64,000 bases of DNA from UBA8919 sp041658185 (lineage in GTDB: Bacteria > Elusimicrobiota > UBA8919): assembly GCA_041658185.1 (NCBI GenBank), contig JBBAAR010000005.1:62001-126000 (forward strand), read 5' to 3'. This document shows, piece by piece, positions 25,921-35,019 of the stretch (position 1 is the first letter of the stretch; each line of letters opens with the position of its first letter). Below the pieces are notes generated by a model. That model saw only the letters and a list, made by a program, of their open reading frames with translations, was not told where the DNA came from and did no database searches. The translations under genes were made by a program, and so were the position numbers.

Positions 25921-26837
25921 AAATAAAAAAAGTTGGGGTTATTTACGGCGGGAAATCAAGCGAACGGGCAGTTTCACTGAAAACGGGTTCTGCAATAGCG
26001 AGCACATTGAAAAAGGAGAAATTCAGTGTCGTGCTTATTGATTCCGGTAAAAAGGATTTCATAAAAAAACTTTTATTGTCAAAAATTGATTTTGCTTTTA
26101 TTGCTCTTCACGGATCTTTTGGCGAGGACGGAACGATGCAGGGACTTTTGGAAATTTTAGGAATTCATTACAGCGGTTCGGGGGTTTTGGCATCCGCTCT
26201 GGCTATGAATAAAATCCATTCAAAAAAAATTTTTGAATCGGTAAATATTCGCACTCCGAAATGGCAAGTGGTTACAAATTCAACATTTAGCATTCAGCAT
26301 TTAGCATTTAAGTTGCCTTGTGTTGTTAAACCTGCACTGCAGGGTTCGGCAATAGGAATTACAATCGTAAGAAAAAAATCGCAACTGAAAAAAGCGATAA
26401 AAAACGCATTAAAATACGACGATAAAGCAATTATTGAGGAATATATTGACGGCACAGAAATAACGGTTCCGATACTGGGTGATAAACCGCTGACACCGAT
26501 AGAAATTATTCCCAAAAATGAATTTTATGATTTTTACTCAAAGTATGCCGCCGGTGGCTCCAGACATTTAATTCCGCCCCGGCTTTCTCAAAAGATTATT
26601 GGTAAAGCAAAACAACTCGGACTTTTAGCGCACAAATCGCTCGGTTGCCGCGCGATGTCCCGCGTTGATATGATTGTTGATAAAAAAAGCGATATTTATG
26701 TTTTGGAAGTCAACACAATTCCCGGAATGACCGCAACATCTCTTTTTCCTGAGTCGGCAAAGTATGACGGTTATACCTTCGCCGAACTTATAAAAAAAAT
26801 AATAGAGTTGTCCTTAAATGAAAAAACACAGAGTTAG
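25917..26837 (+). CDS. ddl: D-alanine-D-alanine ligase
   Basis: 306 residues. ATP-grasp fold with KVGVIYGGKSSERAVSLKTG, IALHGSFGEDGTMQGLLEILGIHYSGSGVLASALAMNK, CVVKPALQGSAIGI, IIEEYIDGTEITVPILGD and LEVNTIPGMTATSLFPESA. It makes the D-Ala-D-Ala end of the wall peptide. Between QVVTN and LPCVVKP the protein carries an extra low-complexity piece (DNA 26284-26310). The murC-murB-ddl-ftsQ order is a typical dcw cluster tail. Confidence 0.96.
   Translation: MKIKKVGVIYGGKSSERAVSLKTGSAIASTLKKEKFSVVLIDSGKKDFIKKLLLSKIDFAFIALHGSFGEDGTMQGLLEILGIHYSGSGVLASALAMNKIHSKKIFESVNIRTPKWQVVTNSTFSIQHLAFKLPCVVKPALQGSAIGITIVRKKSQLKKAIKNALKYDDKAIIEEYIDGTEITVPILGDKPLTPIEIIPKNEFYDFYSKYAAGGSRHLIPPRLSQKIIGKAKQLGLLAHKSLGCRAMSRVDMIVDKKSDIYVLEVNTIPGMTATSLFPESAKYDGYTFAELIKKIIELSLNEKTQS
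26284..26310 (+). repeat. In-frame catttag-type tandem in ddl
   Basis: Words catttag, cattcag, catttag, cattta follow each other in register (7-base unit, roughly 4 copies), encoding about TFSIQHLAF just before the conserved CVVKP strand of the ATP-grasp domain. Confidence 0.7.
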
Positions 26838-27582
26838 GGTGCGGCTCAAAACAAAAATTGAGCGAAGTAAAAAGAGAAAAAACTCGTTGATTAAAATCAC
26901 GGCGGTAATTATTTTATTTGCCGTTTTAGGTTTTGCCGTGAATAAAATATCAAAATTTTTGTTGACATCTCCGATTTTTAATGTAAAATCAATAGAAGTA
27001 AAAGGAATCGGTATTACAGATAAATCGGCGGTCTTGAATTATCTGGATTTTGAAGGCAAAAATATATTTCTGCTCAAATTAAAAAGCAGGGAATTGCAGT
27101 TAAAGGAAAAGTTCCCTGCCATAAAAGATGTAAAAATAAGCAAGCGGCTCCCGAATAAAATAATCGCCGAAATTGAAGAACGGATACCGCTCGCGGAAAC
27201 AAAAGTATCAAACAAGAGGGTCGGAATAGACGAAAACCTGAAATTATTTGTTCTGCCGGAGAGTTATAGAGCGCTTCCAAAAATTGCGGATAATTTAACG
27301 CCGGAAAATAAAACTGCCTGCTTGAAATTTCTCAAAAATGTTTCCGATTTTCCTATTCACAAAGAAATAAACGGAATTACGGCGGTTTCGCCGGATGACA
27401 TTATTTTTTTTATAGGTGATAAGTGCAAGGTTTGTATCGGCTCGTCGCAGAATGTTGAGTCAAAGATTTCTTACCTTGAAAAAGTTATTGCCGATTTGGA
27501 AACAAAAGGTAAAAAAGCGCAGTATATAAATATGCGTGATTTTTCAAACGAGTATAAAGAAGTGATTGTTCGGGCAAAGTAA
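26818..27582 (+). CDS. ftsQ: Cell division protein FtsQ (POTRA domain)
   Basis: 254 residues. A basic cytoplasmic tail of ~23 residues, one membrane helix (about 24-45, IKITAVIILFAVLGFAV) and a POTRA domain (FNVKSIEVKGIGITDKSAVLNYL...) followed by the FtsQ beta domain with VKISKRLPNKIIAEIEERIPLAETK. FtsQ links early and late divisome parts. It starts inside the ddl end by 20 bases. Confidence 0.92.
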   Translation: MKKHRVRVRLKTKIERSKKRKNSLIKITAVIILFAVLGFAVNKISKFLLTSPIFNVKSIEVKGIGITDKSAVLNYLDFEGKNIFLLKLKSRELQLKEKFPAIKDVKISKRLPNKIIAEIEERIPLAETKVSNKRVGIDENLKLFVLPESYRALPKIADNLTPENKTACLKFLKNVSDFPIHKEINGITAVSPDDIIFFIGDKCKVCIGSSQNVESKISYLEKVIADLETKGKKAQYINMRDFSNEYKEVIVRAK

Positions 27583-27604
27583 AAATTATTTGCGGGGTAG
27601 ATTT

Positions 27605-28828
27605 ATGTCGAGAGAAAAAATTGTTGCGGGACTTGATGTCGGGTCGTCAAAAGTTACCTGTGTAATTGCAAAAAAAGTTGAGTCGGATATACCGGAAATT
27701 ATCGGAATTGGTTTTGCGTCTTGCCGCGGACTGAATAAGGGTTCTGTCGCAAACATAAAAGAAACCGTAAAAGCAATTGAGGAGGCAGTTGATGCGGCAG
27801 AAATTATGGCAGACGAAACAATTTCTGAAGTTGTAGTCGGAATAAAAGGACAACATATAAACTCTATAAATCATTCCACAGCAATAAATGTAGTCAGAAC
27901 GGATAAGGAAATAATTCATGATGATATCACGCAGGTTATGACTTCCGCAAAAGCGATTATGCTTCCGACCGATAGAGAAATAATTCACACTATTCCGCAG
28001 GAGTTTACGGTTGACGGGCAAAAAGGCATTGAAGACCCGATAGGTTTGCAGGGTTCCCATCTTTCGGTGGATGTTCACATAGTAACAGGCGTGAAGTCGT
28101 ACATAAATAATTTGCAAAAATGCGTTAACGATGCCGGTTTTGTTTGTAAAGAATTCGTGTCAAATATACTGGCTGCGGGTGAAGTTACCGTATCCCCGGA
28201 AGAAAAAAAAATCGGTTGCGTGCTTATTGATATGGGCGATCAGACGACGGACATAGCGATTTATTTTGATAAATCAAGCAGGTACATAAGAGAAATTGCC
28301 TTTGGCGGCGACGATATAACCAGCGACATATCGCACGGTTTAAGAACTTCCGCCGCTGTCGCAAAAGACATAAAGGAAAAATACGGTTCGGCAATCACTT
28401 CGCTTATAGACGCCAAAGAGGAAATAACATATTTATCCGTGGACGGCCGCACGCAAAAAACGGTAACGCGAAAAACCTTATGCGATATAATAAAACCCCG
28501 CGTGGAGGAAATACTTTCGTTTGTTGACGACGAAATTACAAAGTCGCCGTACAAAGATTTAATATCTTCCGGAGTTATTATTACAGGCGGAGCGTGTCAA
28601 CTTCTCGGTATGAAGGAGGCCTGCGAGGAAATTTTGCAGCTGCCGACGATTATCGGTATTCCTCAATACATCAGGGGTTCTGTTAACGGCCTCGCTGACC
28701 CGTCTTTTGCTTGTGCTATCGGTCTTGTAAAAGTAAATTTTTCAGAATTGGAAAGGTCTTCAAGGTATATTTCTAAAAAACCCGGATGGCTTACAAAACT
28801 CAAAAAATTCTTTGAAGATGCGATATAA
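27605..28828 (+). CDS. ftsA: Cell division protein FtsA
   Basis: About 407 residues from ATG 27605, where the protein begins in the canonical way (MSREKIVAGLDVGSSKVTCVIA); an in-frame start at 27566 lies within the ftsQ end. Actin-like ATPase with the 1C subdomain, VLIDMGDQTTDIAIYFD, GGDDITSDISHGLRT and VIITGGACQLLGM. The C-terminal amphipathic helix (GWLTKLKKFFEDAI) is the membrane anchor for the Z-ring. Confidence 0.96.
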   Translation: MSREKIVAGLDVGSSKVTCVIAKKVESDIPEIIGIGFASCRGLNKGSVANIKETVKAIEEAVDAAEIMADETISEVVVGIKGQHINSINHSTAINVVRTDKEIIHDDITQVMTSAKAIMLPTDREIIHTIPQEFTVDGQKGIEDPIGLQGSHLSVDVHIVTGVKSYINNLQKCVNDAGFVCKEFVSNILAAGEVTVSPEEKKIGCVLIDMGDQTTDIAIYFDKSSRYIREIAFGGDDITSDISHGLRTSAAVAKDIKEKYGSAITSLIDAKEEITYLSVDGRTQKTVTRKTLCDIIKPRVEEILSFVDDEITKSPYKDLISSGVIITGGACQLLGMKEACEEILQLPTIIGIPQYIRGSVNGLADPSFACAIGLVKVNFSELERSSRYISKKPGWLTKLKKFFEDAI

Positions 28829-28903
28829 ACGAAGTAATAAAAAAAGTGTAAAATTACGTAAAAAACAAAAATAGAAAAACCAGTTTTCAGACGGTAAAGT
28901 GAA

Positions 28904-28948
28904 AACTACTTTTGTAGTTTCGTAGTTGCGAAAGTAGTTGAATAGGTT
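28904..28948 (+). repeat. Dispersed GTAGTT-word repeat before ftsZ
   Basis: A hairpin aactac-tttt-gtagtt (28904-28919) is followed by cgtagttgcg and the 21-base word 28928-28948 identical to 7821-7841. It occupies the ftsA-ftsZ gap and ends 6 bases before the ftsZ ATG, so it may supply or hide the ribosome site. Confidence 0.65.
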
Positions 28949-28954
28949 AGAATT

Positions 28955-30049
28955 ATGAAAATAAAAATTATAGATGATTTACAAACCAGTCCTGCGAATA
29001 TAAAAGTAATCGGTATAGGCGGCGCCGGCGGAAATGCCGTCAATCTGATGGTCACCTCAAAAATAAAGGGCGTCCAATTTATCGCTGCCAATACTGATGC
29101 CGATGCTTTAAGTTCGTCTTTGGCAGAACATAAAATTCAACTCGGTCCGAAATTAACGAAAGGACACGGTTCCGGTGCAAACCCTGATATCGGCCGTCGA
29201 GCCGCTGAAGAAAGTGTCGGCACGGTGGAGGAAATACTCCGAGGGACTGACATGGTTTTTATCACGGCTGGAATGGGAAAAGGCACTGGTACCGGCGCTT
29301 CTCCTGTTGTTGCAAAAATTGCCAAGCAATTAGGGATACTCACAGTGGGGGTTGTAACAAAACCTTTTATGTGGGAAGGCAAATTGAAAATGAGTATTGC
29401 TGAGGAAGGCATTAAAGAATTAAAGCCGCACACGGATGTACTGATAGAAATTCCGAATCATAAATTGGTTTCTATTATTGATAATGAAATGCTTGTAACG
29501 CAAACATTTGAAAAATCCAACGAGGTATTAAAAAGAGCAGTTCAGTCAATATCAGACATAATAACATCAAAAGGTTTAATAAATGTAGATTTCCAGGATG
29601 TTAAGACAATTATGCAAAATGCCGGAGAAGCCATGCTCGGTTTCGGTGAAGCATCAGGGGATGACCGTGCATCAAAAGCGACCAAAATGGCCGTTACAAG
29701 TCCTCTTTTGGATAATGTCAGCATAGAAGGCGCCACGGGTATTTTGGTTAATATTACCGGTAACAGCAACGACCTTAAAATGGAAGAGGTCCAAAAAGCA
29801 ATGTCTTTGATTTCGGATTCTATGTCTCCGGAAGCAAAACATATTTTTGGTTTGGCATTTGACGATGAACTTAACGACATCATCAGAATCACGGTTATTG
29901 CAACAGGTTTTTCCGGTGAACGAAAATCAGACCGTCAGAAAAAATTCGGATACAAAAGTGAAGAAAAAAAACAGGAAGAAAAAAATATCACTATGGATGA
30001 TTTGAAAAAGCCGGCGTTTAAGCGTCGGAAAGCCAGCAAATTAAAATGA
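28955..30049 (+). CDS. ftsZ: Cell division GTPase FtsZ
   Basis: 364 residues. IKVIGIGGAGGNAVNLM, the tubulin signature GMGKGTGTGASPVVAKIA and the T7 loop NVDFQDVKTIM are present. A variable linker leads to the C-terminal conserved peptide ITMDDLKKPAFKRRK, which contacts FtsA. It polymerises to the cytokinetic ring. A 126-base gap with a dispersed repeat separates it from ftsA. Confidence 0.97.
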   Translation: MKIKIIDDLQTSPANIKVIGIGGAGGNAVNLMVTSKIKGVQFIAANTDADALSSSLAEHKIQLGPKLTKGHGSGANPDIGRRAAEESVGTVEEILRGTDMVFITAGMGKGTGTGASPVVAKIAKQLGILTVGVVTKPFMWEGKLKMSIAEEGIKELKPHTDVLIEIPNHKLVSIIDNEMLVTQTFEKSNEVLKRAVQSISDIITSKGLINVDFQDVKTIMQNAGEAMLGFGEASGDDRASKATKMAVTSPLLDNVSIEGATGILVNITGNSNDLKMEEVQKAMSLISDSMSPEAKHIFGLAFDDELNDIIRITVIATGFSGERKSDRQKKFGYKSEEKKQEEKNITMDDLKKPAFKRRKASKLK

Positions 30050-30091
30050 TACAAAGCGTTATCTCGCTTTTGCGGGATGGAGATTATTTTT

Positions 30092-31174
30092 ATGGAAGAA
30101 CTTGATGAACTTCTTAAACTAATGGTTTCAAAAAAGGCATCGGATTTACATTTGAGGTCAAAAACATTTGCAGTTTTGAGAATTGACGGAAAACTCAAAT
30201 CGGTTGAGGGTAAAATTTTTTCAGCAGAGCAGACGGATAAAATTGCACAGTCAATAATGAATCCGAAACAACGCGAACTTTTTGCTGTAAAAGGCGAGTG
30301 CGATTTGTCTTATTCACTTGCAGGCGTCGGAAGATTCAGAGGCAATATTTACCGTCAGAGAGGAAGTGTCAACATAGCAATGAGATATGTACCGGTTGAA
30401 ATTCCGTCTTTTGAAACACTCAATCTTCCGCAGGTTGTAAAAAAAATAGCGGATAACCAGAGGGGATTGGTACTTGTGACAGGCACCACAGGTTGTGGAA
30501 AATCAACAACACTTGCCTCAATGATTGAGCATATAAACTCAACCCGCACCAATCATATCATCACACTTGAGGACCCGATAGAGTTTTTACACAAAGACAA
30601 ACTTTCAATAATTTCTCAGAGAGAATTGGGATTGGATACAACCTCATATAGCGAGGCATTAAAGCACATAGTAAGACAGGACCCGGATGTTATTCTAATA
30701 GGTGAAATGCGAGATACTGAGACAATGGCCGCGGCACTCTCGGCCGCTCAAACAGGACATCTCGTTCTTTCAACAATCCATACTATTGATGCAATTCAGA
30801 CGGTAACCAGAATTGTTGATATGTTCCCGCCGCACCATCAGAACCAGATACGGCTCCAACTATCCGATACATTAAAAGGCGTTATTTCTCAGCGGCTTCT
30901 TGCTAATATAAAAGGCGGAAGAGTTCCTGCCTGTGAAGTTTTAGTGGTTACCGCATTGGTGAAAAAATTCATTGAACAAAATACAATGAGCGAAATAATG
31001 CAGGCGATGAAGCAGGGTGCTTATTACGGGATGCAGGTATTTAATCAGTCGCTGTTGAATCTTTATAATTCCGGTAATATTTCGCTTGAAGATGCTCTTG
31101 CTGCGGCAACTAATCCCGAAGAACTTATGATGAATATACGAGGGATAAGTTCGGACAGCGGTGCAGTTGTATAA
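30092..31174 (+). CDS. pilT: Twitching-motility retraction ATPase PilT
   Basis: 360 residues from ATG 30092 (ggatggag lies 9 bases before; an ATG at 30077 would sit in that ribosome site). N-terminal PAS-like domain (LKLMVSKKASDLHLRSK), Walker A GTTGCGKSTTLASM, Asp box LEDPIEFLH, Walker B DVILIGEMRDTETM and His box TGHLVLSTIHTIDAIQT. PilT powers depolymerisation of type IV pili, also needed for DNA uptake. The prepilin at 5.2 kb could be a substrate pilus component. Confidence 0.95.
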   Translation: MEELDELLKLMVSKKASDLHLRSKTFAVLRIDGKLKSVEGKIFSAEQTDKIAQSIMNPKQRELFAVKGECDLSYSLAGVGRFRGNIYRQRGSVNIAMRYVPVEIPSFETLNLPQVVKKIADNQRGLVLVTGTTGCGKSTTLASMIEHINSTRTNHIITLEDPIEFLHKDKLSIISQRELGLDTTSYSEALKHIVRQDPDVILIGEMRDTETMAAALSAAQTGHLVLSTIHTIDAIQTVTRIVDMFPPHHQNQIRLQLSDTLKGVISQRLLANIKGGRVPACEVLVVTALVKKFIEQNTMSEIMQAMKQGAYYGMQVFNQSLLNLYNSGNISLEDALAAATNPEELMMNIRGISSDSGAVV

Positions 31175-31176
31175 AA

Positions 31177-31797
31177 ATGTGGAAGTTTAAAAATGGTTTA
31201 TATTGTGAAAAGGCACTTGAAAAAGAAGGTGTAAAAGTTTTTTCGTCCACGGCATCTTTGGGTGATATGAAAGATGAAAAAAACAGAAAAAATCTTTTAG
31301 AGAAATATTTTGGAAGTGATGCTATAATTTTCGGTGAACAGGTTCACAGTGATAATATAAAAATTGTAACAGGCAACGATGCCGGAAAAATTTTATCCCG
31401 AACGGACGGATTGATAACGCGAGAAAAAGGAGTTATACTTGCCGTTTTTACCGCCGATTGCCTTCCGGTTTTTATTTTTGATAAAATAAAAAAAATAATC
31501 GGGCTTATTCATGCCGGACGTGCGGGACTTTCAAAACTTGTAGTTTCCAAAGCAATAGATATGTTTGTAAAAAATTTCGGTTCTAATTCTCTTGATATTT
31601 ATGCGGCAATAGGTCCTCATATTTGTGAGAAATGTTACAATGTGAACCTTGATGCGCTCGCAGAAGAGCAACTCAAAAAAACCGGTGTGTCTAATGTAAG
31701 CAATTCAAACTTATGCACTTATACCGGGGCTTTCTTTTCTTACAGAAAAACAAAAACTTCCAAAAGAATAATATCTTTAATGATGATGTCTGCCTGA
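31177..31797 (+). CDS. pgeF: Purine nucleoside phosphorylase / laccase-domain protein (YfiH, PgeF)
   Basis: 206 residues, somewhat shorter than the usual 240-260. Metal-site motifs are present: EQVHSDNI, VFTADCLPVFIFD, LIHAGRAGLSK and AIGPHICEKCYNV, with CTYTGAFFSYR near the end. The family cleaves adenosine and inosine and acts in editing of peptidoglycan precursors. Two bases from pilT, so probably the last gene of the division operon. Confidence 0.9.
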   Translation: MWKFKNGLYCEKALEKEGVKVFSSTASLGDMKDEKNRKNLLEKYFGSDAIIFGEQVHSDNIKIVTGNDAGKILSRTDGLITREKGVILAVFTADCLPVFIFDKIKKIIGLIHAGRAGLSKLVVSKAIDMFVKNFGSNSLDIYAAIGPHICEKCYNVNLDALAEEQLKKTGVSNVSNSNLCTYTGAFFSYRKTKTSKRIISLMMMSA

Positions 31798-31812
31798 CAG
31801 AGACAGGGAGGG

Positions 31813-32877
31813 ATGATGATTGAAAAAATCAGGAGCAAAATAGATAGGGTAGATGAAGGAATACTTAAACTTCTAAACGAAAGAGTGAAACTTGCAGTTG
31901 AAATCGGAAAAATTAAGTCAAAGAAAAAAGAGGATATTTTTGTTCCGCTTCGTGAAAGGGAAATTATTTCCAACTTAAAAAACTTAAATAAGGGACCGAT
32001 TACCGGCGAAGCATTATCCGATATTTTCAGAGAGATTCTGAATGTTTCCCGTTCTATTCAGAAAAAAATAAAGGTCTCTTACTTTGGACCTGCGGCAACA
32101 TTTACTCATCTTGCTGCGATAAAAATTTTTGGAAGAAATGTTGAATATATTCCCGTTGAGTCGATAAAAGATGTTTTTACCGAGGTTGAAAAAGGTCGCG
32201 CTGATTATGGCGTGGTGCCGATAGAGAATTCAACCGAGGGTGTTGTAAATCATACATTGGATATGTTTATTGATTCCGATTTGAAGATTACATCGGAAAT
32301 ATTTTTAGAAATTTCTCATTATTTGTTATCCAATGAAACGTCAATACGAAAAATAAAAAAGGTATATTCTCATCCACAGGCAATAGCACAAACAAGAAAT
32401 TGGATTGAAAAAAATCTGAAAGACGCTAAAATTGTAGAGGTTGCTTCAACATCCGAAGCCGCCCGTCTTGCCAAAAAAGAAAAAAACACCGCAGCGATAT
32501 CTTCAGTTGTTGCAAGCGAAATTTACGGACTTAACATACTTGCGAAAAACATAGAAGATTATAAAAATAATTTTACAAGATTTTTCGTAATAGGCAGGCA
32601 AAATCCGCCGTCTTCGGGATACGATAAAACATCAATAATGTTTTCAGTAAAAGACAGGGTCGGTGCTTTACATGATATGCTTGTGCCTTTCAAAAAATAT
32701 AAACTCAACCTTACAAAAATTGAATCCCGTCCGACGAGAAAAAAGGCATGGGAATACATATTTTTCGTAGATTTTGTCGGACATATACATAACAAAAATG
32801 TGAAGAAAGCATTGGCTGAACTTGAAAAAAGTTGTTCGTTATTAAAAATTCTCGGTTCTTATCCGATAGGTGAATAA
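31813..32877 (+). CDS. pheA: Bifunctional chorismate mutase / prephenate dehydratase
   Basis: 354 residues. AroQ-type chorismate mutase helices at ~1-85 (IRSKIDRVDEGILKLLNERVKLAVEIGKIK), prephenate dehydratase at ~90-265 (VSYFGPAATFTHLAAIKIFG, GVVPIENSTEGVVNHTLDMF, NFTRFFVIGRQ) and an ACT domain at ~275-350 (SIMFSVKDRVGALHDMLVPF, the Phe-binding region with ESRP). It makes phenylpyruvate and is probably feedback inhibited by Phe. The start is ATG 31813 or 31816, both directly after ggaggg. Confidence 0.95.
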   Translation: MMIEKIRSKIDRVDEGILKLLNERVKLAVEIGKIKSKKKEDIFVPLREREIISNLKNLNKGPITGEALSDIFREILNVSRSIQKKIKVSYFGPAATFTHLAAIKIFGRNVEYIPVESIKDVFTEVEKGRADYGVVPIENSTEGVVNHTLDMFIDSDLKITSEIFLEISHYLLSNETSIRKIKKVYSHPQAIAQTRNWIEKNLKDAKIVEVASTSEAARLAKKEKNTAAISSVVASEIYGLNILAKNIEDYKNNFTRFFVIGRQNPPSSGYDKTSIMFSVKDRVGALHDMLVPFKKYKLNLTKIESRPTRKKAWEYIFFVDFVGHIHNKNVKKALAELEKSCSLLKILGSYPIGE

Positions 32878-32878
32878 T

Positions 32879-34009
32879 ATGAAAAATTTTGTAAGAAAAA
32901 ATATTTTGAATTTTCAGCCGTATATTCCGGGAAAACCGATTGATGATGTTAAGCGAGAGTTCAATCTCAAAGAAGTTGTTAAACTTGCATCAAATGAAAA
33001 CCCGTCGGGGCCTTCTTCAAAGGCGGTATCTTCCATAAAAAAAGTGTTAAATAAAATTAATATTTATCCCGACGGATATTGTTTTGAGTTGAGAAAAAAA
33101 ATTGCCGCAATTTACAATGTCGGTGAAAATCAAATTATTTTCGGAAACGGCACCGACGAAATAATAGAGCTTATCGGGAAAACATTTCTAAATCCGGAAG
33201 ATGAAATAATTGTATCCGAGCATGCATTTATCAGATATAAAATGGCAGGTGATTTAATGGGATGCAAGGTCATTGAAGTCCCGATGAAAAATTACAAACA
33301 TGATTTAAATGCGATGACGGCTGCCGTGACCAGGAAAACAAAAATAATATTCATCGCCAATCCGAATAATCCGACGGGTACATATAATACAAAAAAAGAA
33401 TTTGAAAATTATTTTTCCAAACTTTTAACGTTTTCCGCCAAAGGCGGACCCGCCGATTCGTGTGGCGGGAACTTTTCACCTTTAACCTTTGTTGATGAGG
33501 CGTACGCCGAATATGTTGCCGAAAAAGATTATCCGCTTGGACTTGAATATCTCAAAAAAGGACTTAATGTAATGTTTTCAAGAACATTTTCAAAAATATA
33601 CGGTCTCGCAGGTTTAAGAATCGGATACGGTGTTGCCTTACCGGAAATCGTTTCATACGTTGAAAGAATCCGCCCGCCGTTTAATGTGTCTTCCGTTGCC
33701 CAAGCCGCCGCTGTTTCCGCTCTGGACGATAAACAACATATTCAAAAATCAAAAAAATTGGTTTTACAACAAAAGAAATATTTATATCGGGAACTTCAAA
33801 AAATCGGATTAGAGTATGTTCCTTCTGTTGCAAATTTCATACTTGTTAATGTGAAAATAGACGGTAGGATTATTTTTGAAAAACTTTTGAAAAAAGGCGT
33901 TATAATAAGGGCAATGGATGAATACATGCTGAAAAAATTTATAAGAGTTACTATAGGAACTCCTGCGGAAAACAGAAAATTTATCAGGGAGGTTACAAAA
34001 GTAATATGA
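32879..34009 (+). CDS. hisC: Histidinol-phosphate / aromatic aminotransferase
   Basis: About 376 residues, PLP fold type I. Conserved stretches: LASNENPSGPSSKAV, FGNGTDEIIELI, IFIANPNNPTGTYN, FVDEAYAEYV and the Schiff-base lysine in FSRTFSKIYGLAGLRIGYG. HisC-like enzymes lying between pheA and DAHP synthase commonly transaminate phenylpyruvate and hydroxyphenylpyruvate. No other his gene is nearby, so that role is likely here. About 20 extra residues (TFSAKGGPADSCGGNFSPLT) precede FVDEAY, encoded by two adjacent hairpins at 33434-33469. Confidence 0.92.
   Translation: MKNFVRKNILNFQPYIPGKPIDDVKREFNLKEVVKLASNENPSGPSSKAVSSIKKVLNKINIYPDGYCFELRKKIAAIYNVGENQIIFGNGTDEIIELIGKTFLNPEDEIIVSEHAFIRYKMAGDLMGCKVIEVPMKNYKHDLNAMTAAVTRKTKIIFIANPNNPTGTYNTKKEFENYFSKLLTFSAKGGPADSCGGNFSPLTFVDEAYAEYVAEKDYPLGLEYLKKGLNVMFSRTFSKIYGLAGLRIGYGVALPEIVSYVERIRPPFNVSSVAQAAAVSALDDKQHIQKSKKLVLQQKKYLYRELQKIGLEYVPSVANFILVNVKIDGRIIFEKLLKKGVIIRAMDEYMLKKFIRVTIGTPAENRKFIREVTKVI
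33434..33469 (+). repeat. In-frame double palindrome in hisC
   Basis: Two hairpins back to back: tccgcc-aaa-ggcgga (33434-33448) and cccgcc-N9-ggcggg (33449-33469). GC-rich in an A/T-rich gene and translated in frame. The layout recalls the palindromic elements known to insert into Rickettsia genes. Confidence 0.75.
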
Positions 34010-35019
34010 TTTTAACATTAAAGCCGAACGCGGCAAAAAAAGATGTGGATGCGGTTTGCAAAAAAATTAAGGAATTGGGTTTCACTCCGCATATTTCACG
34101 AGGCAAGGAAATAACCGTTATCGGCGTTATAGGACTTAACGCAATACTAAAAAAAGATATTTTTGATGCGATGGATGCCGTTGCTTTCATTACGCCCATT
34201 TCAAAACCGTATAAACTGGTAAGTCGTGAGTTTAAAAAAGAAAATACGGTTATAAAAATCGGCGATATAAAAATCGGCGGCGCCGATGTGATTATTGCGG
34301 CGGGTCCTTGCTCTGTTGAAACAAAGGAACTGCTTCTTGAAATTGCAAAAAAAATAAAAATTTCAGGTGCAAAAATGATAAGAGGCGGCGCATTCAAACC
34401 AAGGACGTCCCCCTATGCTTTTCAGGGATTGGGCGAAAAAGGTTTAAAATATCTTGCTGAGGTTAAAAAAATAACGGGACTTCCCGTTATTACCGAGGCG
34501 ATGAATGTAAACCAGGTCGCGCTCGTTGCACGGTATGCCGACATTGTGCAGATAGGCGCCAGAAATATGCAAAATTTTGATTTGCTGAAAGAGGCGGGAA
34601 AAACAAAAAAACCTGTTTTACTTAAACGCGGGCTCTCGGCGACTATTGAAGAATTTTTAATGTCGGCGGAATACATTATGGCGCAGGGAAATTACAATGT
34701 TATTTTGTGCGAGAGGGGAATACGGACTTTTGAGACGGCAACGAGGTTCACGCTTGATTTGAATGCCGTGCCTGTTATCAAAAAACTTTCTCATCTTCCG
34801 GTTTTTGTAGACCCTTCGCACGGTGTTGGCGTCCGCGAATATATTCCGGTGATGTGCAAGGCATCCGTTGCCGCCGGCGCCGATGGTCTTTTAGTTGAAG
34901 TTCATCCATATCCGGAAAAAGCGTTTTCCGACGGACCGCAGTCACTATTGCCGGCACAATTTGATAAAATGATGAATGAATTGACAGCGGTTGCGAAAGC
35001 GGTGGGCAGGGAAATATGA
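34006..35019 (+). CDS. aroF: 3-deoxy-7-phosphoheptulonate (DAHP) synthase, type I-beta
   Basis: 337 residues. An N-terminal ferredoxin-like domain (~1-70) precedes the barrel, as in the Thermotoga-type enzyme; in that type it binds Phe/Tyr for inhibition. The barrel shows AAGPCSVETKELL, MIRGGAFKPRTSPYAFQGLG, VITEAMNVNQV, QIGARNMQNFDLL, LKRGLSATIEEFL and VDPSHGVGVREY. It catalyses the first step of the shikimate pathway. Overlaps hisC by 4 bases and tyrA by 4 bases. Confidence 0.95.
   Translation: MILTLKPNAAKKDVDAVCKKIKELGFTPHISRGKEITVIGVIGLNAILKKDIFDAMDAVAFITPISKPYKLVSREFKKENTVIKIGDIKIGGADVIIAAGPCSVETKELLLEIAKKIKISGAKMIRGGAFKPRTSPYAFQGLGEKGLKYLAEVKKITGLPVITEAMNVNQVALVARYADIVQIGARNMQNFDLLKEAGKTKKPVLLKRGLSATIEEFLMSAEYIMAQGNYNVILCERGIRTFETATRFTLDLNAVPVIKKLSHLPVFVDPSHGVGVREYIPVMCKASVAAGADGLLVEVHPYPEKAFSDGPQSLLPAQFDKMMNELTAVAKAVGREI

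Noticed and set aside
30053..30070. Terminator between ftsZ and pilT
   Set aside because: aaagcg/cgcttt can pair, but no T-run follows, and the genes are close enough to be co-transcribed.
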